From: Oceaniglobus trochenteri
GTDB taxonomy: Bacteria > Pseudomonadota > Alphaproteobacteria > Rhodobacterales > Rhodobacteraceae
Length of the DNA stretch: 64,000 nucleotides
Reading direction: 5' to 3'
Assembly (NCBI RefSeq): GCF_020529025.1
Contig: NZ_JACNMM010000006.1
Coordinates: forward strand, 186,001 to 250,000
Positions 44,430 through 53,122 of the stretch are shown in pieces. The notes below the pieces were generated by a model that was not told the origin of the DNA, ran no database searches, and saw only the letters and a list, made by a program, of their open reading frames with translations. How positions within the stretch are numbered: the first letter of the stretch is position 1; every line of letters starts with the position of its first letter. The translations under genes and the position numbers were made by a program.

Positions 44430-45422
44430 CTAGGCGGTTTCGCCCCGGATCAGGCTGAACTTCACGTCGATCCGTTTTTCGGTGGGTTGGCCGCGCAGGC
44501 GTCGCAGGATCTGTTCGGCGGCGACACGGCCGATTTCCTCGCGGTTCGAACTGATCGTGGTCAGCGGCCGGGGCAGGTTCTGGCCCACTTCCAGGCCATT
44601 GAACCCGGCAATGGCAATGTCGCCGGGCACGTCCAGCCCCTTGACCATGCATTCGAAGAAGCCGCCGACGGCCATGTCGTCATTCGAGAAATAGACAACC
44701 CTCGGACGCTCGGAGGTCTCCAGCGCCCGGGTGATCCCCTTGCGGCCCAACCCGATGGACGAGGGTTCGTCCATCAGAATGGTTTGCTCCAGCACCACGC
44801 GCGCCTCGGCCAGGCCGTGGCGGAATCCGTCAAGCCGGTCCAGCGCGCGTCGGTCGATTGAAATGTCATGGCCGACATAGGCAAAGCTGCGATAGCCCAG
44901 CCCGGTCAGATGGCGCGCCGTCTCCTTGCCGGCGTCGAAGTGCGACATGCCCACGGAAATGTCGATGGGATCTTCGGCCAGCCCCATGATCTCGACAATG
45001 GGCAGCTTCGCGTCCCGCAGAAGACGCCGCGATGCATCGGTGAGGTTGGACGGCGCAATGACGATTCCGGCCGGGCGCCAGGACAGCAAGCTGCGGATCA
45101 GCCGCTCTTCCTGGTCGCGGTCATAGTGCGAAACCCCGAGGACGGGGTGAAAATCGGCGGTCTCAAGTTCGGTTTCGAGGCCTTTCAGGACGTCCGGGAA
45201 CACGATGTTCGACAGGGAGGGCAATATCACGCCGACCTGGTTGGACGCCGCGCCAGCCAGTGCGCCCGCCACCCGGTTCTGGACATAGCCGATAGCCCGT
45301 GCCGCATCCTGCACCTTTGCGGCGGTCTTGGACGAAACGTTTGGCGCGCCGCGAATGGCCCGGCTGGCCGTGATTTCGCTGACGCCCGCAAGTCTTGCGA
45401 CCTGTGCCAGTGTAGCTGCCAT
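44430..45422 (-). CDS. LacI-family transcriptional regulator (GntR/gluconate-repressor-like)
   Basis: A 330-residue LacI regulator with the helix-turn-helix ATLAQVARLAGVSEITASRAIRGA at residues 3-26. The sugar-binding domain follows (VGVILPSLSNIVFPDVLKGLE). It resembles the gluconate-repressor branch, whose operators have a CAGCGCTG core, and the palindromes at 45543 and 46663 fit this. It is upstream of the GH43 gene and divergent from the dehydrogenase at 45662. The promoter region it would occupy controls both directions. Confidence 0.9.
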   Translation of the reverse strand: MAATLAQVARLAGVSEITASRAIRGAPNVSSKTAAKVQDAARAIGYVQNRVAGALAGAASNQVGVILPSLSNIVFPDVLKGLETELETADFHPVLGVSHYDRDQEERLIRSLLSWRPAGIVIAPSNLTDASRRLLRDAKLPIVEIMGLAEDPIDISVGMSHFDAGKETARHLTGLGYRSFAYVGHDISIDRRALDRLDGFRHGLAEARVVLEQTILMDEPSSIGLGRKGITRALETSERPRVVYFSNDDMAVGGFFECMVKGLDVPGDIAIAGFNGLEVGQNLPRPLTTISSNREEIGRVAAEQILRRLRGQPTEKRIDVKFSLIRGETA

Positions 45423-45528
45423 CGCAACGCTCCTGCGTGGGTGGGTGGCGACGTCAAACAGGCGCCGACAGACTCAGTATAGGGAGAATGCTAGGCGCTG
45501 TCACGAGTTCTGGCCCGCAATTCTTGCA

Positions 45529-45571
45529 ATTATGAAATGGTCTTGACAGCGCTGTCAATTAAATCGCTACA
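45529..45571. promoter_or_regulatory. Divergent promoter region with LacI-type palindrome
   Basis: TTGACAGCGCTGTCAA (45543-45558) is a perfect 16-bp palindrome whose two ends each supply a TTGACA -35 box, one per strand. On the minus strand CATAAT (45534-45529) follows at 18 bases, a good -10 for the regulator. The plus-strand -10 is weaker (near CTACAT, 45567-45572). Regulator binding would shut both promoters. Confidence 0.75.
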
Positions 45572-45661
45572 TGTGCGCGCATCGTTTGAGGCGGGCGCAA
45601 GGCCGGTATCGTCCTGTGGCTGGCCCGGGTGCGAACAGGATACAGATCGGAGTGAGGCCCT

Positions 45662-46546
45662 ATGAGAACGATTGGCATTGTCGGCGTTGGCGGCATGGGT
45701 GGGGGCGTGGCCGAGCGTCTGCTGGACGAAGGGTGTGGCCTTGTGCTGTGGAACCGCTCGGGTGCCGCGCTTGATCCTTTCCGGGGCCGTGATGCCGTGG
45801 AAATCGCGGCCAGTCCGGCCGAGGCGGCCGCGTCGGGGGTCGTCATCTCCTTTGTCGCAAATGACGCCGCGTTGACGGACGTGACCGAGTCGGAGGATGG
45901 CATTCTGGCCGGTCTGCCCGCGGACGGCTGCCATATCTCGATGAGTTCGGTCAGTCCGAAGCTGGTTGGAGAGCTTGTCGGCAAACATGAAGTTGTGGGC
46001 CGCCAGATGATCGCGGCGCCGGTATTCGGGCGCCCAGAGGCCGCGCAGAAAGGGCTTTTGTGGGTGGCCGTGTCGGGCGCGGCGGGTGCCGTCGCCACTG
46101 CTAGGCCGGTGCTGGAGTGCATATCGCGGTCGATTACCGACTTCGGCGAGAACCCGGTCAATGCCGCCAGCGTCAAGATCGCAGGCAACTTCATGATTGC
46201 CTCGGCCATCGAAGCAATGAGCGAGGCCTTCGCCGTGCTGGAAGCGCAAGGAATCGATTCGCGCGCATTTCACGAGATGATGTCCGAAACGATTTTCGGA
46301 TCGGTCATTCATCAGAACTATGGCCGGATCATCCTGGATCAGGCCTTCATGCCGCCCGGGTTCAAGCTGGCGCTGGGTGGCAAGGACGTCGGGCTGGCGC
46401 TGGATATGGCCGCCGCCGCGGATACCCCGATGCCCTTCGGAGAGATCCTTCGCGACCGGTTTGCCGCGGCCGTTGCGGCCGGGCGTGGGGATGAGGACTG
46501 GAACGCTATCTCAACCGAGGTGCGGCGTGGGGAGTCCGGCGATTAG
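45662..46546 (+). CDS. NAD(P)-dependent beta-hydroxyacid dehydrogenase (3-hydroxyisobutyrate dehydrogenase family)
   Basis: A 294-residue dehydrogenase. The Rossmann motif is GIVGVGGMGGGVAERL, and the catalytic Lys172 is in ASVKIAGNFMIAS; the substrate region reads MIAAPVFGRPEAAQKG. Family members oxidise beta-hydroxy acids such as tartronate, 6-phosphogluconate or threonate. The preceding GGAGTGAGGCCCT supplies the ribosome site. It stands alone between two copies of the same palindrome, so it is probably co-regulated with the downstream transporter and otn genes. A second family member (54675-55571) is in the next operon. Confidence 0.87.
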   Translation: MRTIGIVGVGGMGGGVAERLLDEGCGLVLWNRSGAALDPFRGRDAVEIAASPAEAAASGVVISFVANDAALTDVTESEDGILAGLPADGCHISMSSVSPKLVGELVGKHEVVGRQMIAAPVFGRPEAAQKGLLWVAVSGAAGAVATARPVLECISRSITDFGENPVNAASVKIAGNFMIASAIEAMSEAFAVLEAQGIDSRAFHEMMSETIFGSVIHQNYGRIILDQAFMPPGFKLALGGKDVGLALDMAAAADTPMPFGEILRDRFAAAVAAGRGDEDWNAISTEVRRGESGD

Positions 46547-46654
46547 GGCGTCGTCGGTCGGAATCTGGATGATTCCATTGACATCAAGAAATGAAAAAGA
46601 AAAAGATAGTAATAATAATAGGTTAAATAGTAATTCTGGTATCCAACTCCGTTG

Positions 46655-46683
46655 TTGACATTTATGACAGCGCTGTCATAGAT
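46655..46683 (+). promoter_or_regulatory. Promoter with embedded LacI-type operator for the second oligopeptide-type ABC operon
   Basis: TTGACA (46655-46660) is a consensus -35 box; 17 bases later ATAGAT (46678-46683) can serve as -10. The spacer holds the perfect 18-bp palindrome TATGACAGCGCTGTCATA (46663-46680), sharing its core with the site at 45543. Bound repressor would exclude RNA polymerase. Confidence 0.78.
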
Positions 46684-46809
46684 GAAATCGCACGCCGCCG
46701 CAGGGAGAGTGGTGAGCTGCGCCAACAACAAGACCGAAGAAACGTCGGCGTGGGGGCTGCCCTCCACTGCCATTGGTCGCGATCTCAATCGCACGAACGG
46801 GAGGATAAG

Positions 46810-48753
46810 ATGAATTCGAGACTGGCTAGTTTATTGACCGCGCAAACGGTTTCGGCCTTTGCGGTGGCCGCGATCCTGGCAATGCCGTCGGCGGCTGTGG
46901 CTTTCACCGAAGCGCCTGAACTGGGCGAGGCTGTGGCCTCTGGTGCCCTGCCGCCGGTGGATGACCGGCTTCCCGAGACTCCCTTGACCGTCGAGGTCGT
47001 CGATTCGATAGGGCAGTATGGCGGAACCTGGCGCAACGCCATTCTGGCCGGTGACAGCCACCAGTGGGTCTATCGCAACCTTGGCTACGAACAGCTTGTC
47101 CGCTGGTCCAACGATTTCACCAAGGTCGAGCCGAACATCGCTGAATCCTTCGAAGCGAACGAGGATGCGACCGAATTCACCTTTCACCTGCGCAAGGGCA
47201 TGCGGTGGTCAGATGGCGCGCCGTTCACTTCGGCCGACATCCGTTTCTGGTTCGACGATATCGTCAGCAACGCCGACGTAACCCCGACCTTCCCCGCCTG
47301 GCTGATGGTCAACGGCGAGCGGGTGACGGTGGAAACGCCCGACGAACACACTGTGATCTTCCGGTTCGCCAACCCGAACGGCTTGTTCATGGCGCAGATG
47401 GCCGGGCAGAATGGCCTGGGCGTGGCCATGGCGCCGCGCCACTACCTGGAAAAATTCCACATCAAGTACAATCCCGATGGCATGGATGCGCTGGTTGCGG
47501 AATCCGGCGCCAACAGCTGGGTGACGATGTTCACGGTGACGGCCGGTATCGGCGACGGGTCGCCCAGCACCGGCAACGACATGTTCTTCGACGAAGAGCG
47601 CCCGGTGCTTTTCGCATGGAAGCCGGAGAACAGCCTGGGCAGCGGCGAGCGGTTCACGCTGGAGCGCAACCCCTATTACTGGAAGGTCGACGCCGAGGGG
47701 CAGCAGCTGCCCTATATCGATGACGTGGTCTACAACGTGGTGGGCGATGCCGAGGTCATGCTGCTTCAGGCGCTGAACGGTGAAATCGACCTGATGAGCC
47801 GCTGGATCAACGAACTGTCGAACAAGCCCGTGCTGGCCGAAAACCGCGAGCGGGGCGACTATCGCTTCTTCACGCTGGGCGAAACCGGTCAGAACTATTT
47901 CGTCCTGTCGCTGAACCTGACCAGTGAAAACCCGGTCCTGAACGAGGTGTTCAACAACAAGGATTTCCGCATCGGCCTGTCCCATGCGCTGAACCGGCAG
48001 GAAATCATCAACCTGGTCTTCCTGGGGCAGGGGACGCCGTCGCAGATCGCGCCGCGCCCCAACAGCACCTTCTATGACGAAGAGCATTCGACCCAGTACA
48101 CGCAATACGATGTCGATCTTGCCAACAAGCACCTGGACGATGCCGGTTATGCCGATCGCGACGCCGACGGTTTCCGCCTTGGCCCCGACGGCAAGCGGAT
48201 TTCCTTCATCGTCGAGGCCTATTCCTTCATGGGGCAGTGGGCGGACGCGCTGGAACTGATCGAAAAGTACTGGAAAGCCGTCGGTATCGACATGCAGTAT
48301 CGTACCGTCGATGGCGGCCTTCTGGATGAGCGGATGCGTGGCAACCAGCACGACGCCAACCTCTGGTGGAGCGGTGCGGGTCTTCAGGACATCCTGCTGG
48401 AGAACTTCAACCACGTGCCGAAAGAATGGTCTTCGACCTGGGCCGTCGGCTGGGGCAACTACATTCAGGGCGCTCCGGGTGGTGTGAAGCCGCCGCAGGC
48501 CGCGCTTGACCAGGTGGCCCTGATGGAAGAACTGCGCGCCGAAGCCGACCCCGACGAACAGAACCGCCTGATGCGCGAAGTGCTGCGCATCTCGAAAGAG
48601 CAATTCTACAACATGGGAATCAGCGTTTCCGCGGATGAATACGGCATCGTTTCGAACCGGTTCCAGAACGTTCCCGACTATATCGTTGGCGTTCCGGCCA
48701 TCGGCCCGGGCCAGGTTGCGTCGTCCCAATTCTGGATCGACGAGTCCAAGTAA
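46810..48753 (+). CDS. ABC transporter substrate-binding protein, family 5 (oligopeptide/oligosaccharide type), second copy
   Basis: A 647-residue periplasmic binding protein, clearly paralogous to the one at 29511. Shared landmarks are GQYGGTWRNAI, MRWSDGAPFTSADIRFWF and FNNKDFRIGLSHALNRQEI. The signal peptide covers about residues 1-32 (ending SAAVAF). The start follows ACGGGAGGATAAG. It opens an operon with its own permeases and ATPases, then an FAD oxidoreductase and the four-carbon acid genes. The GH43 enzyme under the same operator suggests a pentose-containing oligosaccharide, but a sugar-acid conjugate is equally possible. Confidence 0.9.
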   Translation: MNSRLASLLTAQTVSAFAVAAILAMPSAAVAFTEAPELGEAVASGALPPVDDRLPETPLTVEVVDSIGQYGGTWRNAILAGDSHQWVYRNLGYEQLVRWSNDFTKVEPNIAESFEANEDATEFTFHLRKGMRWSDGAPFTSADIRFWFDDIVSNADVTPTFPAWLMVNGERVTVETPDEHTVIFRFANPNGLFMAQMAGQNGLGVAMAPRHYLEKFHIKYNPDGMDALVAESGANSWVTMFTVTAGIGDGSPSTGNDMFFDEERPVLFAWKPENSLGSGERFTLERNPYYWKVDAEGQQLPYIDDVVYNVVGDAEVMLLQALNGEIDLMSRWINELSNKPVLAENRERGDYRFFTLGETGQNYFVLSLNLTSENPVLNEVFNNKDFRIGLSHALNRQEIINLVFLGQGTPSQIAPRPNSTFYDEEHSTQYTQYDVDLANKHLDDAGYADRDADGFRLGPDGKRISFIVEAYSFMGQWADALELIEKYWKAVGIDMQYRTVDGGLLDERMRGNQHDANLWWSGAGLQDILLENFNHVPKEWSSTWAVGWGNYIQGAPGGVKPPQAALDQVALMEELRAEADPDEQNRLMREVLRISKEQFYNMGISVSADEYGIVSNRFQNVPDYIVGVPAIGPGQVASSQFWIDESK

Positions 48754-48768
48754 CCTTGTCTCCGCTCT

Positions 48769-48801
48769 CCGGCCACTGGCCGGGGGGCGGCTCGGCCCCC
48801 C
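48769..48801 (+). other. Two overlapping intercistronic hairpins after the binding-protein gene
   Basis: CCGGCC-ACT-GGCCGG (48769-48783) and GGGGGGC (48782-48788) with GCCCCCC (48795-48801) form alternative stems in the 64-base gap. No T-run is present. The placement mirrors the hairpin in the paralogous transporter at 31448. Confidence 0.55.
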
Positions 48802-48817
48802 CTGCGAGGAGCGACCC

Positions 48818-49807
48818 GTGTTCGCCTATATTCTCAAACGGCTGCTCTATACGATCCCGACATTGTTCGCGATCTCGATCATGTCGTTCATCATCATCCA
48901 GCTTCCACCCGGCGACTACTTCAGCGTGCTGGCGTCGAAGATGGCCAAGGAAAGCGACACGATCGCCAATACCGCCGCACTTGAGGCGATGGGCGCGCGC
49001 TATGGCCTGAACGAACCGCTGTATGTGCAATACTGGAAGTGGATTTCCGGCATCGTCCTGCGCGGCGACTTCGGGCAGTCCTTTGAATACAACCGCCCGG
49101 TCAGCGTGCTGTTGTGGGACAGGCTGGGGCTGACGTTCCTGCTGTCGTTCTCGACGCTGATCTTCGTGTGGGCCGTGTCCTTTCCCATCGGTATCTATTC
49201 GGCGGTGCGCAAGTATTCGATCGGGGATTACCTGGGCACGTTCATCGGCTTTGTCGGGCTGGCGATCCCGAATTTCCTGATGGCGCTGGTGCTGATGTAT
49301 GTCTCGTTCAAGTACTTCGGGCGCAGCGTGGGCGGGCTTTTCTCGCCCGAGTTCGTCAATGCCGAGTGGAGTTGGGCGCGGCTGATGGATTTTCTGGCCC
49401 ACCTGTGGATTCCGGTGATCGTGCTGGGCACCGCCGGGACCGCCGGTCTGATCCGCATCATGCGGGCCAACATGCTGGACGAGATCTATAAACCCTATGT
49501 CGTCACCGCGCGGGCCAAGGGGCTTTCCGAAATCCGGCTGTTGTTCAAGTATCCGGTTCGGGTTGCGCTGAACCCGTTCATCAGCACCGTCGGCTGGGTT
49601 CTGCCCGAACTGGTGTCCGGCGCGACGATCACGGCCATCGTGCTGTCGTTGCCCACCACCGGCCCGCTGTTGCTGCGATCCCTGATCAGCCAGGACATGT
49701 ATCTTGCCGGGTCCTTCATCATGATGCTCAGCGTTCTGACCGTTCTGGGCACCCTGATCTCCGACATTCTGCTGGCGTGGCTCGATCCGCGCATCAGGTT
49801 CAAATAG
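48818..49807 (+). CDS. ABC transporter permease, DppB/OppB family, second copy
   Basis: A 329-residue permease that starts with GTG (FAYILKRLLYTIPTLFAISIM follows), six bases after GAGGAG. The longer open frame upstream overlaps the binding-protein gene and was rejected. RYGLNEPLYVQYWKWISG and the coupling motif TARAKGLSEIRLLFKYPVRVALNP match the copy at 31493 closely. It forms the membrane channel with the DppC-type gene that starts 13 bases downstream. Confidence 0.92.
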   Translation: MFAYILKRLLYTIPTLFAISIMSFIIIQLPPGDYFSVLASKMAKESDTIANTAALEAMGARYGLNEPLYVQYWKWISGIVLRGDFGQSFEYNRPVSVLLWDRLGLTFLLSFSTLIFVWAVSFPIGIYSAVRKYSIGDYLGTFIGFVGLAIPNFLMALVLMYVSFKYFGRSVGGLFSPEFVNAEWSWARLMDFLAHLWIPVIVLGTAGTAGLIRIMRANMLDEIYKPYVVTARAKGLSEIRLLFKYPVRVALNPFISTVGWVLPELVSGATITAIVLSLPTTGPLLLRSLISQDMYLAGSFIMMLSVLTVLGTLISDILLAWLDPRIRFK

Positions 49808-49820
49808 AGGCGTCCCCACC

Positions 49821-51044
49821 ATGACCCCGACCAAAACCACATCGGACGTCACCGACAGCCGTGACGCCGGCCTGGCCATTCCTGCCGACGATCCACCCAC
49901 CAGCCGCCGCCATGACGACCGCGACATCGACCGTGCCGACGATCTTCCGGTGGCGAACGAGGACCGCACGGTTCTGGTTGCCGGTCAGTGGAAGCTGATC
50001 TGGTGGAAATTCCGCAAGCACAAGCTGGCCATGCTGGGCGGCATCATCACGCTGTTCATCTACTTCGTGGCAGTCTTCGTTGAGATCCTGGCACCCTTCC
50101 CGCCGGATCAATACAATTCGACCTACCCCTACGCCCCGCCGCAATCGTTGCACCTGGGGCAGGTCGAGGGTGAATTCGGTCTTTACGTCAACGGCTATGC
50201 CGTGTCGTTCGACCCCGAAACCCTGGCCCGAACATTCGTCATCGACGAAGAGGTCCGCCATCCTGTCAGCCTGTTTGCCAAGGGCGCGCCCTACCGCCTT
50301 TGGGGCCTGATCCCGATGGAGCGTCACCTGATTGCCCCCGACGATCCATCGCATCCGATGTATCTGCTGGGCGCCGACCGCCTGGGCCGCGACATGCTCA
50401 GCCGTCTGATCCATGGCACCCGGATTTCCATGTCCATCGGCCTGATCGGCGTCGCCATCAGCCTGTTCCTGGGCGTGCTTCTGGGCGGCATCTCGGGCTA
50501 TTACGGCGGGGCGACCGACAACCTGATCCAGCGGGTCATCGAATTCCTGAACTCGATCCCGAAAATCCCGCTCTGGATGGGCCTTGCGGCGGCGATCCCG
50601 CTTAGTCTGCCACCGCTGCACGTCTATTTCCTGATCACGCTGATCCTGTCACTGATCGGCTGGACGGGGCTGGCTCGGGTGGTGCGGGGGCGGTTCTTCT
50701 CGCTCAAGACCGAGGATTTCGTCACGGCGGCCCGCCTGGATGGCAACAGCGAGTTGCGCATCATCATGCGCCACATGGTGCCATCCTTCACCAGCCACAT
50801 CATCGCGTCGATTTCTCTGGCGATCCCGTCGATGATCCTTGCAGAAACCTCGCTCAGCTTCCTGGGCATCGGCCTTCGCCCACCGGTCGTCAGCTGGGGC
50901 GTTCTTCTGGAAGAGGCGCAGAACGTGCGTTCCATCGCCCAGGCTCCGTGGCTGTTCTGGCCGGGCGCCGCGGTTGTGGTTGCTGTTCTTGCAATGAATT
51001 TCCTTGGCGACGGCCTGAGAGACGCGGCAGATCCCTATGCATGA
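49821..51044 (+). CDS. ABC transporter permease, DppC/OppC family with enlarged periplasmic segment, second copy
   Basis: A 407-residue permease. A polar N-terminus of about 50 residues (rich in Asp, Thr and Arg) precedes the first membrane segment. As in the copy at 32480, a long periplasmic stretch with STYPYAPPQSLHLGQ separates that segment from LGADRLGRDMLSRLIHGTR. The coupling motif TAARLDGNSELRIIMRHMVP is present. Its 3' end overlaps the first ATPase gene by 8 bases. Confidence 0.92.
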   Translation: MTPTKTTSDVTDSRDAGLAIPADDPPTSRRHDDRDIDRADDLPVANEDRTVLVAGQWKLIWWKFRKHKLAMLGGIITLFIYFVAVFVEILAPFPPDQYNSTYPYAPPQSLHLGQVEGEFGLYVNGYAVSFDPETLARTFVIDEEVRHPVSLFAKGAPYRLWGLIPMERHLIAPDDPSHPMYLLGADRLGRDMLSRLIHGTRISMSIGLIGVAISLFLGVLLGGISGYYGGATDNLIQRVIEFLNSIPKIPLWMGLAAAIPLSLPPLHVYFLITLILSLIGWTGLARVVRGRFFSLKTEDFVTAARLDGNSELRIIMRHMVPSFTSHIIASISLAIPSMILAETSLSFLGIGLRPPVVSWGVLLEEAQNVRSIAQAPWLFWPGAAVVVAVLAMNFLGDGLRDAADPYA

Positions 51045-52047
51045 TACAACTCCCCTGATCGAGGTGAATGGCCTCCAGACCCAGTTCTTTACCGACGAAG
51101 GCGTTGTGCGTTCGGTCGAGGGGGTCGATTTCACGATCCCCGCCGGCAAGACGCTGTGCGTGGTCGGCGAAAGCGGCTCGGGCAAATCGGTGACGGCCCG
51201 CAGCATCCTGCGGATCGAAAACCCCGGCCGGATCGTCGGTGGCGAAATCCTGTACCACAAGGATGGCGAGGTCATCGACCTTGCCAGGATCGGGCCGAAG
51301 ACGAGGCAGATCCGCCAGATCCGCGGTCGTGACATCGCCATGATCTTCCAGGAACCGATGAGCGCGCTTTCGCCCGTCCACACCATCGGCGATCAGATCG
51401 TCGAGGCGCTGACCCTGCATTTCCCGATCTCGAAGGACGAGGCCAAGCGCCGCGCCATCGAGGTTCTGGGACGGGTCGGCATCCCCAAGGCGGCGGACCG
51501 GTTTGGCGCCTATACCTTCGAACTGTCGGGCGGGATGCGTCAGCGGGTCTGCATCGCCATGGCCCTGTCCTGTGAGCCCCGCCTGTTGATCGCGGATGAA
51601 CCGACAACGGCGCTGGATGTGACGACCCAGGCCAACATCCTGGACCTGATCGCCGACCTTCAGAAGGAAACCGGGATGGCGGTGATGTTCATCACCCATG
51701 ACCTGGGCGTGGTGGCCGAAATCGCAGACGAAGTGGCCGTCATGTATCTGGGCCAGGTGATGGAGCGCGGCGACGTCGACAGCATCTTTCACGACCCGAA
51801 ACATCCCTACACCCGGGCGCTGCTGGATTCGATCCCGCGGCTGGGCCAGCGCGGTGCCCATCGGCTTGCCTCGATCCGGGGCATGGTGCCGCATCCGTTC
51901 GACCGGCCCTCGGGCTGTCCGTTCCATACCCGGTGCGACAGCTACATGCCGGGGCGCTGCAACCGGATCGACCCGCCCGCCGTCAGCTTCGGACCGGGCC
52001 GCGAGGCGAAATGTCTGCTTCACACGAAGGAAGAGGGTGTCGCATGA
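51037..52047 (+). CDS. ABC transporter ATPase, DppD family, second copy
   Basis: A 336-residue ATPase with Walker A GESGSGKS, signature [15 protein letters not shown] and Walker [13 protein letters not shown]. The C-terminal [16 protein letters not shown] cysteine motif is that of oligopeptide-type ATPases. It overlaps the permease by 8 bases and the next ATPase by ATGA, so all four membrane and motor genes are translationally linked. It is closely similar to the gene at 33640. Confidence 0.93.
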   Translation: MHDTTPLIEVNGLQTQFFTDEGVVRSVEGVDFTIPAGKTLCVVGESGSGKSVTARSILRIENPGRIVGGEILYHKDGEVIDLARIGPKTRQIRQIRGRDIAMIFQEPMSALSPVHTIGDQIVEALTLHFPISKDEAKRRAIEVLGRVGIPKAADRFGAYTFELSGGMRQRVCIAMALSCEPRLLIADEPTTALDVTTQANILDLIADLQKETGMAVMFITHDLGVVAEIADEVAVMYLGQVMERGDVDSIFHDPKHPYTRALLDSIPRLGQRGAHRLASIRGMVPHPFDRPSGCPFHTRCDSYMPGRCNRIDPPAVSFGPGREAKCLLHTKEEGVA

Positions 52048-53081
52048 CCGTCAAGACCGGCAAAACCCTGATGGAGGTGCGCAATCTGAAGATGCACTTC
52101 CCGATCACCAAGGGATTCTTCAAGCGCACCATCGGCCATGTGAAGGCCGTTGACGATGTGTCCTTCGACATCATCGAGGGCGAGACCCTGGGCGTCGTGG
52201 GGGAATCGGGCTGCGGCAAGACAACGACGGGCCGTTGCCTGATGCGGATCCTCCAACCCACCTCGGGCGAGATCCTCTATCGCCGTGAAGATGGCGAAGT
52301 CGTCGATCTGACCTCACTGTCATCGCGCGACCTGAAGCCCTATCGCCGCGACATCAGGATGATCTTCCAGGACCCGCAGTCGTCGCTGAACCCGCGGATG
52401 CCGGTGGTGGAACTGGTGGGCGAGGCCATGCGCCTGAACGGGATCGCCGAGGGAAAAGAGCTGGAGGACCGGGTTGCCGAACTGCTGAAGAAGGTGGGTC
52501 TGCGCCCGGAATACATGCGCCGTTTCCCCCATGCGTTTTCGGGCGGCGAACGTCAGAGGATCGGAATCGCCCGCGCCCTGTCGCTGAATCCCCGACTCGT
52601 GGTGGCGGACGAGGCGGTATCGGCACTGGACGTTTCGGTGCAGGCGCAGACCCTGAACCTGATGCAGGATCTTCAGGACGAATTCAAACTGACCTATGTG
52701 TTTGTCGCCCACGATCTTTCGGTCGTCGAACATATCGCCGACCGGATCGCGGTGATGTATGTCGGCAAGCTGGTCGAGATCTGTTCGACCGAGGCGCTGT
52801 TCGACCGCCCGATGCATCCCTATACCGCCGCGCTGCTGTCGGCGGTGCCAAAGCCCGATCCGCGCCTGCGCGGCAAGGGCAGCCGCACCCGCCTGACCGG
52901 CGAGGTCGCCGATCCGTCGAACCCGCCGCCGGGCTGCCCGTTCCATCCCCGCTGCAGCTTTGCCACCGATCTTTGCAAAACCGACGTGCCGCCGCTGCGC
53001 AGGGTCGAAGACGGCCACATGGCCGCCTGCCACTATGCCGGCGATCTGCCGATAAAGGGCGTCGCCGCGCTTGCCGGCTGA
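52044..53081 (+). CDS. ABC transporter ATPase, DppF family, second copy
   Basis: A 345-residue ATPase with Walker [10 protein letters not shown], signature [20 protein letters not shown] and Walker [13 protein letters not shown]. Ala follows the catalytic Glu where Pro is common. The C-terminal motif is [15 protein letters not shown]. The ATG overlaps the DppD stop as ATGA. It is the last transporter gene; 41 bases separate it from the FAD oxidoreductase, with no terminator, so the catabolic genes read through from here. Confidence 0.93.
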   Translation: MTVKTGKTLMEVRNLKMHFPITKGFFKRTIGHVKAVDDVSFDIIEGETLGVVGESGCGKTTTGRCLMRILQPTSGEILYRREDGEVVDLTSLSSRDLKPYRRDIRMIFQDPQSSLNPRMPVVELVGEAMRLNGIAEGKELEDRVAELLKKVGLRPEYMRRFPHAFSGGERQRIGIARALSLNPRLVVADEAVSALDVSVQAQTLNLMQDLQDEFKLTYVFVAHDLSVVEHIADRIAVMYVGKLVEICSTEALFDRPMHPYTAALLSAVPKPDPRLRGKGSRTRLTGEVADPSNPPPGCPFHPRCSFATDLCKTDVPPLRRVEDGHMAACHYAGDLPIKGVAALAG

Positions 53082-53122
53082 CCACCTCATCCGACCGAAC
53101 CATATCTGAGAAAGGGCCATAC

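Noticed and set aside
46569-46658. Small open frame of about 29 codons running through the AT-rich tract
   Set aside because: It has no ribosome site, its composition simply reflects the AT tract, and it ends inside the promoter of the next operon.
46682-46813. 43-codon leader frame ending in an ATGA overlap with the binding-protein start
   Set aside because: Its ATG lies at the -10 box, so the expected transcript would begin after it. No ribosome site is visible.
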